Source: Chara braunii
Lineage: Eukaryota; Streptophyta; Charophyceae; Charales; Characeae
Assembly (NCBI GenBank): GCA_003427395.1
Contig: BFEA01001019.1
Coordinates: 228,715 to 252,114, forward strand
Length of the DNA: 23,400 bases
Direction: 5' to 3'
The translations under genes and the position numbers were made by a program. This document shows, piece by piece, positions 17,791 through 23,400 of this stretch (position 1 is its first letter; each line of letters starts with the position of its first letter). Below the pieces are notes generated by a model. It did no database searches, had not been told where the DNA came from, and saw nothing but the letters and a program-made list of their open reading frames with translations.

Positions 17791-18218
17791 TTAGACAATT
17801 TTACTCACAATTTTTTTATTGTTCGACGAAGAGCACTCATGTGAGGCATGTGGCGTCGTAGATGCACCTATGAAATGGAGGGGGCAAGACTTGATGGTCA
17901 AGACTTCATGGAATCCATCAAACAACAAATATAGCAAAAGTCAGAGCGCAATGGGAAAAAGTAAAGGAGAAAGTCAATTTTTTATCATCCAGGGCTGAAG
18001 TTCTTCAACATTTTCAAAACTTTGGTTGCGGTGGGCTAGGGGATCATCAAGGGGGGAAATTGGGAAGGATCATATGAAAGGGGGACAAGGCTGAGCAACT
18101 CGCAAATGGACCGCATAAAATTAGAAGAGATTATTGTCTCTGCTTCGCATCGCCTTAGTTTCGCCCGTTTGTTCATGCGGTGAGTGGTGACTGCTGCGGC
18201 GAGGTCCACACAAAAACC

Positions 18219-18325
18219 ACCGTCTTCCCCCGAACACAATGCACACTGATTATGATTGTACTGAACTGGAAATATAACATGTATACATTCATTTTCAGGG
18301 TGCGTTATGTTCGGGGGAAGACGGT
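18219..18325. mobile_element. 107-bp MITE-like hairpin, ACCGTCTTCCCCCGAACA ends
   Basis: The left arm starts ACCGTCTTCCCCCGAACA (18219) and the right arm ends with its exact complement (to 18325). Complementarity continues with mismatches for about 45 bases per arm. There is no coding capacity. Target duplication is not evident. It shares its core end, TCTTCCCCCGAA, with 20093-20203 and more loosely with 7041-7553. Confidence 0.8.
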
Positions 18326-18348
18326 ACTTGGTAGGAACTTTAGGAGCG

Positions 18349-18445
18349 CTGCTAGCAATCACAGTGGGTCTGGTCCTGGGACTCCTGACCCTCTATAACA
18401 CGTTGGTTCCTGGGCTTTTGAAGGGAAAAAAAGAAGAAGGAACTT
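18349..18445 (+). repeat. Second copy of the 9632-9722 repeat; encodes a hydrophobic segment
   Basis: The DNA match to 9632-9700 covers GCTGCTAGCAATCAC, GGGTCTGGTCCTGG and the following CTCTATAACAC. The frame reads GALLAITVGLVLGLLTLYN, then a KGKKEEG tail: one possible transmembrane helix followed by lysines. It may be a remnant of a coding repeat. The open frame spans 18307-18516, but its start lies in the MITE, so it is not a native gene as it stands. Confidence 0.4.
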
Positions 18446-18592
18446 TTGGAGTCCGCTGTGGATGTGGTTGCAGTCAGACGCGTTCAGCAGTGGCACACGT
18501 TGGTGATTGGTCATAATTCTGATCAGAGAAGAACTGAAACCTACCCAAGTGTATGGAAGCCGAGCTTAAAAGCATTTAGACAACAATGATGA

Positions 18593-18700
18593 CCACAAGC
18601 TTGCTCCGACATGCACCACAGATCAAGAGTATAGAGTAGAAATCACGCCAAAGCTTGCTCCGACATGCACCACAGATCAAGGGGACAGGGTAGAAATCAT
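18593..18700. repeat. Tandem duplication, 54-bp period
   Basis: AAGCTTGCTCCGACATGCAC, CACAGATCAAG and GTAGAAATCA recur at a 54-base spacing (18597 and 18651), with a few substitutions between copies. Confidence 0.9.
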
Positions 18701-19964
18701 ACCAAACAGGAAGAAGGTAGAGAGGTGTCCTGAAAGTGATTCTGTTCGCAAAAAATAAACATGAAGAACAGATATGTGCGAGGAATGAGCCCTCGCAGGG
18801 CCTTTATTAGACATGCACATGTTCTGGACTGAGGCCCTCAGCAAGCCAGTGCCCGCCCTAAGTGAAGGCGGGCCTGAATATTCACCAGAGACCAAAATTT
18901 GACATTTTTCATATGTGGGTACTCAGGCAGTTGCAGCACGCCAGTTGGTTGAGAGGAAGTGTGAGCCGTCTGTACTGCGCTGTACAGTTGAGCCCAGGTT
19001 GTGGTAGTTGCGCCTGGGCACACACACACACACACAATGCAAGGCAGATACGTTACAAATTGGCTACAGGCCTACGAAAAAGCAGCATTGTCGACGTACA
19101 TGCCACGGGTCTTGTGCAAATGCAGCAAACGGCCCAAGTCTGGAAATACTGGCCGCTGCCCAACTGCAAAGTGCCCAGGCACTCAACTGCACACCTGGGC
19201 CTGGGCGCAGGCACTGGGGCCTGACCGGAAGCTATTGGAAGCTTCCCCGCCAGGCCACACGCAGCCAAACAGGGGCTGCCACTTCCATATAGGGAAAGGA
19301 GGCAGCCAGGGTCAGGAGAGGCTGCCCCACGCAGGCATTGCGGTCACCCTGCTGCGTCGCTGCGCGAGAGGCTGCGTGCTTGCATTAGCGGCCAGGGCGC
19401 GTTGCGGGCGCGTGTGAGGTGAGAGGGGCGCTGCTGGGCAGCGGAGCGCAAGCAGCCATAGCCGGACTGCAGGGCGCTAGGGGGTAAGGGCGATCGGTGG
19501 TCTTCAGGAAGGAGGCGAGTTTGGGTGGTCAGGATCTGGTGAGGGGAGACGAGATACGTACCTAGTGCATGAGAGAGGTCGGCTATGGTGTTGACGTCAT
19601 GCACATTGGTCTTCAAAGACGGAGTCAGCCTGTTGCGTGAATGCGGATGTAGTAGGATAGGCAAATCGAGTAGGTTGGGCGCCAGACAAAGAGGAGCGAC
19701 ATTGGATAATGTGTTGGTGTGGCCTAAGGGATTGAACATTGACTCATGACTTCATTGTATTGCTTTTATTTGGATGGAATATCGGTGCATTTGTGCTCTC
19801 TGCTTGTACACGACTACTTGGACATCTGCGTGATTTTGCAACTTGGCTTACTGTATATCATTCTCGCTTGTATTCCTTAAATATGGTGGAAACAAAAGCT
19901 CCCGCATGGAGTTACAACCAAATGCTCAGTTGGTACACTGGCGAACAACTGAAATACAGACGTG

Positions 19965-19965
<1 letters not shown>
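18701..19965. other. No gene recognised; includes a (CA)n run and a 131-codon minus-strand frame
   Basis: (CA)n occurs at about 19018-19036. 19080-19480 is GC-rich. A minus-strand open frame (19739 to 19344) begins with a fairly protein-like N-terminal two-thirds (for example LSHALGTYLVSP), but I recognise no domain. It could be a decayed retroelement segment. Confidence 0.35.
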
Positions 19966-19998
<33 letters not shown>

Positions 19999-19999
19999 A
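19966..19999. repeat. T26-A8 tract
   Basis: About 26 T residues followed by eight A residues. Confidence 0.9.
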
Positions 20000-20092
20000 T
20001 TATGTTATTCTCTCAATTTCACCTCACACTACCTACCTACCACTACTCCACTGGAAGCAGATTAGTAAAATATTGCACTTATTCTGACTTAA

Positions 20093-20203
20093 CTACCTTC
20101 TTCCCCCGAACACAACGTACGGTCATTATAGCTGTATTTGGGGTATCTTTCAGTCTAAATACAACTATAATGACTGTATGTTGCATTCGGGGGAAGAAGC
20201 TAG
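20093..20203. mobile_element. ~105-bp MITE-like hairpin, CTTCTTCCCCCGAA ends
   Basis: Arms pair over about 45 bases: CTTCTTCCCCCGAA, then CAAC(G/A)TAC(G/A)GTCATTATAG and TGTATTT, with few mismatches. CTA precedes the left arm (20093-20095) and CTA follows the right arm (20200-20202), a possible 3-bp target duplication. That would suit PIF/Harbinger-like or CACTA-like elements, but the preferred target differs and the assignment is open. It has no coding capacity. Confidence 0.82.
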
Positions 20204-20237
20204 GCCAAGTAAATTCAAATGATGATCTCTGAAGACC

Positions 20238-20275
20238 TTTTTATTTTTTTATTTTTATTTTTATTTTTATTTTTA
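20238..20275 (-). repeat. A-rich 3' tail of the minus-strand LINE
   Basis: Read on the minus strand it is a run of (TAAAAA)n units, a typical LINE tail. It directly follows the element's 3' UTR (20276-20759) in that orientation. Confidence 0.8.
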
Positions 20276-20759
20276 AAGGGGCCCAGTGCCCAAGGCTGAT
20301 ATTTCCAATGTGGAGATTGAGGCCAGGGTCCTCACAGTCTACCCGAAAGAAGCAAAACATAACATGCTTAGGAAAGGTTTCAACTTCCATACAAAAAATC
20401 CTGCACTATTGCTCTGGTGTCCATTGAACAACAGGGAGGACATAAAAATGAACTAGTCTAGTGCCTCTTCACCCTTACAGGCGCCAAAAAATCTTGACTA
20501 CCAAATACTTTACCAGTTATCTCCATCAAACCTGTACATAATAACCCTTTCCTTCCAATTCTGGGGGGAAATCAGGAAATTCAGAGAAGGGTCTTAGAGG
20601 GATAGAGGGGTCAACAATAACCCAACCGTTAAAGATAATCCGGTAATTCCTCTTAACTGGTTCCTGAGCATTTGTGTGTCCACCTTCCCAAATTACCTTC
20701 CCCAGCCTCCCACCCTGGTCACCTCCCAGCCAACTTCTGTTAAATTGATTTATATGGAG

Positions 20760-22440
20760 TCAGAGCTCGTTATAAACTGATAGGAACTGGATTCTTTCTT
20801 TAACATGTTCCCATTTAATAGTTAATACAGTTTTAATCTGCTGTTTGATGGTTTCGGTGAATTCTGGTCCGTCCAAACGCGCACCTTCCATTTCGTAAGT
20901 ACACCTCCTTGTCCATATTGCCCATATGATCGCTCTCCTACCGATTACGAATAGATTGAATGTGAAGTCGTCCACGTGGTCTGGATGCCATGATTCTAAT
21001 AGGAGGGTTTTCCAATCCCAAGGCCAAGGGTGAGAAGTCTCCATTTGGTTCCAGATCCTGTCCCACCATTTCCAAAGTCAGATTGACCCGGGGCATTGGA
21101 GGAAAATATGCTCTATAGTTTCGAGGATGAGTTTGGATGGGAAAGCTGATTTATAAAACTTACACCATGGGAGGGCAATGCCTTTATGTTCAAGGGAAGA
21201 CCTGTCAATAATCTAGTCATTCGTGGGAAGGCATCTATGAACAATTTGCCACTGTAGAGAAACAATTTTGGCAGGTCTAGTTTTAGACGCTTGGAACCAC
21301 TCAATATTTCTCAACTCTTCCTTACTAACATTAAGATTCTTATGCCATCTTTCTTCAATGTGATCTTTTAAGTTAAACCTGGGGTGGGGCATCCTGTAGG
21401 AAGCCTTAACTGTGAGGGTGTGTAATTTCCTAGGATGTAAATGACCTCGTTTCCCAGTGAGATACCAACGCCAGTTAAGAGGGTCAAGCGGAAGGTGAGA
21501 GATGGGAGTATTTGGTACAAAAGCAAGCCACTTTTCCTCAAACTTCAGTACTCTAATCCTGAAGAGTTGATCATATGTACACCATCTAATTTCCTTCTGT
21601 TGACCCGGATTGAGAATGCCATCATCTTGAATATGAAATATTGATAGAAAAATTTGATTCGGGTTATGAATTTCAATTATATTACCGACTACACCTTTTT
21701 TATTATGAAAAGCAACCCAATCACTTTCAATAAGTTTGGGGTCCTTGCGTAGAATTCTGATCCAGTCCAGAGGGATTAAATCAATTATCGAATCAAAAGC
21801 AGTAGCCTGATGGTGACTATATCTTAGACGCTCGTGCAGGTCATTGGCCGAATGCCAGTCTTTGCTTTCTTGATTCCATAGGTCTCTGATCCGTATAATT
21901 CCCCTGTTAATCCAACTCTTCCAGGGGGCATCCATGCAGTGCAGACCACACCCTTGGTCATCTCTGATAAACGTGTTGTTGAAAAGTGGTTGCTGACAAA
22001 CTTCCTCCCATCTTGTCGGGGAAACTTTATCTGGGATGGACAACTTTCTCCAATTTTTAATTAGTGTGATCCAAAATGGATCCCGCGAAAGATCCTTCCT
22101 AATTGCCTGTCTATCCGAGTTCTCCTCTTGATTCTGGTCCCCTTGAGAACCTCCAGGTAAGGACCATGCACAGTTCTCCAGCCACATTAGGGGATCTATG
22201 TGACTCGGGACCGGAGGAGCTAACCTTTTTATCTGTTCAAGGGCTAGGAAGGACCAAGGAGTGTTGGGATTGAATATAAGGCGTTTGATCCACTGGAGAG
22301 AGAGAGCTATAGCTTGGGTATGGGGATCAATGATCCCTAGGCCCCCTTTTGTTTTGGGTTGGATAATGGATGACCACGCAACTCGGCTGATGACATTGGA
22401 TCTTTTGTGATTGCCGTGCCAAAAGAAGGACGCTAGACCC
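20760..22440 (-). pseudogene. LINE ORF2 C-terminal region, one frame with two nonsense codons
   Basis: A single reading frame covers about 560 codons from about 22440 to 20760, with only two stops: TAG at 21213-21215 and TGA at 21078-21080. The frame is preserved across both (453 and 318 bases from 20760, each divisible by three). The TGA replaces the Trp seen in the plus-strand copy (SVWMW against SI*LW). Content runs from FFWHGN and GGLGIIDPHTQA through WLENCAWSLPGG, DWIRILRK and WQIVHRCLPTND to the zinc module (PWCKFY, HIFLQC) and WWDRIWNQ. It finishes with RRCTYEMEGARLDG and a short tail. The first zinc cysteine pair is partly lost (CKFY for CKFC). It lacks the endonuclease and RT cores, so it was never autonomous. 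Confidence 0.88.
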
Positions 22441-22615
22441 TAGCCCATTAAACCACCAATACGTTTCCCAGCTATCAAGTCCGGGCCTCCCGCTACCGGT
22501 ATGCCGAGCGTTGTCGAGCCCAAAGCTACCGGCATCGGGACATTGTGCATTCAAGAAAGTTAACACAAAAAAACAAAAAAAAATAAAATAAATGAACGAG
22601 ATTAAAAAAAATTGA
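22441..22615. other. No gene recognised; A-rich spacer
   Basis: A short inverted pair, GCTACCGGTATGCCGA and CTACCGGCATCGGG (about 22491-22540), is followed by an A-rich stretch at 22566-22615. Confidence 0.4.
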
Positions 22616-22830
22616 AAGGGAAAATTGTTGAAATGCCCCAGAAAGTTGGAGTATTTCGTCAGAGACCCCTATAAGGCATGGTTATGTCAAAATGCCCTAT
22701 GACAGGAGTGAAACTCTGCAAAATACCCCCACCAGGCCCTGGGCAACTTGTCTATATGCCCCAATATTTCTGGCCGTTGGTTTGGTTATATGGATCCACA
22801 CTTCCACGGGCCTAAGTCCTCCTCCGTGCT

Positions 22831-22906
22831 GTTGCATAGATTCGAACTGGGGACCTTGCCCCCAAGAGCCAACTATCTTAAGTTTCTTAACCACTACAGC
22901 CAGGAC
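22831..22906 (-). pseudogene. tRNA-Leu-like relic (possible SINE head)
   Basis: On the minus strand the sequence has an A-box-like TGGCTGTAGTGG (plus 22891-22902) and a B-box GTTCGAATC (plus 22838-22846). An anticodon-loop-like TTAAGAT would read AAG (Leu). A possible variable arm (CTTGGGGGCAAGG) fits the long variable arm of tRNA-Leu. Acceptor and T stems do not pair properly, so it is not a functional tRNA. It is either a pseudogene or the pol III promoter of a SINE. Confidence 0.5.
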
Positions 22907-23183
22907 ACGGTGTTAAAACTGGAACCATGCCGGTCATGATATCCACCCCAACCCTGCAAGACTGTGGTGTCCAAATGCAACTCAAAACCACATCCAACTC
23001 CCCCGGACGCATTGGCAATTCTTGCACACTCAGCTCCAACTGAGCACTTACACTTCTTCTGATCATACCGTTGGACCCTGCAGACGGCAAAAGAAAGGCA
23101 CGTGCCCCTGCAGCCCAGGGCCAGGGCGCAGGGCATATGGCGAAGTTGCCTATGAGCAGGACGGGGGCAGATGCCAAGGTTTG

Positions 23184-23233
23184 GGGCATTTCAGCATACC
23201 CCTGTATTTTAGGGGTATGCTGAAGAAATGCCC
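23184..23233. repeat. Hairpin with ~20-base arms
   Basis: GGGCATTTCAGCATACCCCT and AGGGGTATGCTGAA-GAAATGCCC pair with a 2-base bulge around a short TGTATTTT-like loop. It lies near the right end of the 22616-23266 element. Confidence 0.75.
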
Positions 23234-23314
23234 AAGCTTTTAGGGGTACTTCAACAATTTTCCCTTGGACAAAAAGAAAAAAAGAACCAACAAAAACATA
23301 AAATGCGTGGTTAT

Positions 23315-23316
<2 letters not shown>

Positions 23317-23400
<84 letters not shown>
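23317..23400. repeat. (GT)n microsatellite, runs off the window
   Basis: A GT dinucleotide run with GC interruptions near 23349-23356. It continues to the last base. Confidence 0.95.

Larger units (their letters stand above)
13440..18075 (+). pseudogene. Decayed near full-length L1-like LINE, ORF2
   Basis: Non-LTR retrotransposon ORF2, broken by many frameshifts and stops. Recognisable parts in order are an APE-type endonuclease (about 13465-14080), reverse transcriptase (about 14860-15780) and a C-terminal cysteine/histidine module (about 16220-17790). It ends in a region homologous to the C-terminus and 3' UTR of the minus-strand copy at 20238-22440. Examples are the shared peptides RRRCTYEMEGARLDG or close variants at about 17855-17900. 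A hAT-type MITE (15870-16210) splits it. The autonomous ancestor would nick the target, reverse-transcribe its RNA and insert. This copy cannot, because the catalytic Asp pair is lost. It is clearly older than the minus-strand copy. Confidence 0.88.
20238..22440 (-). mobile_element. 5'-truncated L1-like LINE, younger copy
   Basis: The element runs on the minus strand from about 22440 (truncation point) to the A-rich tail at 20238-20275. It keeps only the C-terminal part of ORF2 plus about 480 bases of 3' UTR. Most LINE insertions are 5'-truncated in this way. The 3' UTR resembles sequence after the plus-strand LINE (about 18010-18075). AGACC occurs at both boundaries (20233-20237 and 22435-22439), a possible but very short target duplication. 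Confidence 0.85.
22616..23266. mobile_element. 651-bp element with AAGGGAAAATTGTTGAA terminal inverted repeats
   Basis: AAGGGAAAATTGTTGAA (22616-22632) is matched exactly in inverse at 23250-23266. The similarity extends inward (AATGCCCC against AGTACCCC). Inside are repeated ATGCCC(C/T)/GGGGTAT motifs and a hairpin at 23184-23233. A tRNA-Leu-like relic sits on the minus strand (22831-22906). There is no transposase. No certain target duplication is seen, so the superfamily is unassigned. Confidence 0.6.

Noticed and set aside
19344-19739. 131-codon minus-strand frame as a gene
   Set aside because: Partly protein-like, but without a recognisable domain, promoter, splice context or homologous copy in the window. 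It is kept only as a note under the 18.7-19.97 kb stretch.
21078-21215. TAG and TGA inside an otherwise open LINE frame as evidence of an alternative genetic code
   Set aside because: Only two stops in a dead, truncated element, and the plus-strand copy has all three stop codons at random. Simple decay explains it.
22386-22415. Second CTGATGA motif as another hammerhead
   Set aside because: No GAAA core, helix II or cleavage triplet follows at a suitable distance, and it lies within LINE coding sequence.
1-23400. CRISPR array, prokaryotic operon or prophage
   Set aside because: No regularly spaced identical repeats with unique spacers and no operon-like dense coding. All architecture is eukaryotic.

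Overview
This is a eukaryotic, repeat-dominated window. I found no complete host gene, no rRNA, no functional tRNA and no prokaryotic gene layout. Long stretches are stop-rich, with homopolymers, microsatellites, inverted repeats and two decayed copies of one L1-like LINE family. The LINE has an APE-type endonuclease, a reverse transcriptase and a C-terminal CCHC-like (zf-RVT type) module. That architecture fits a plant-lineage genome (land plant or streptophyte alga) best, but the sequence does not prove it. The assembly is draft quality: there is one isolated N at 67, a 210-base gap at 10720-10929, and an untrimmed library adapter junction at 12202-12239.

Layout. 1-2.8 kb holds low-complexity DNA, tandem duplications, a C32 run and a cluster of B-box-like (tRNA T-arm) motifs. 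At 2892-2952 there is a well-formed type I hammerhead ribozyme with a minimal, palindromic helix III, the form known from Penelope-like retroelements. 3.7-5.2 kb carries a short reverse-transcriptase-like scrap and four copies of a ~90-bp repeat that recurs at 11.85 kb. 6.26-9.06 kb is an array of a diverged repeat with internal T-runs, interrupted by a 513-bp inverted-repeat element (7041-7553). 10057-11111 is a composite fold-back element: ~150-bp terminal inverted repeats enclose two hairpins, one with 71-bp arms that differ at only three positions. 11982-12459 is a 220-bp segment duplicated around a Nextera mate-pair junction, so it is an artefact.

13.4-18.1 kb is an old, frameshifted, near full-length plus-strand LINE. 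A 341-bp hAT-type MITE sits inside it with a 9-bp perfect TIR and an 8-bp perfect target duplication. 18.2 and 20.1 kb carry two ~110-bp MITE-like hairpins that share a CTTCCCCCGAA end. 20.24-22.44 kb is a younger, 5'-truncated minus-strand copy of the same LINE, with an A-rich tail and only two nonsense codons in about 560 codons. 22616-23266 is a TIR-bounded element enclosing a minus-strand tRNA-Leu-like relic. The window ends in a (GT)n microsatellite.

The window is best read as nested mobile-element history rather than a set of cooperating genes. The strongest points of interest are the hammerhead ribozyme, the hairpin families, the clean hAT MITE insertion and the adapter artefact.
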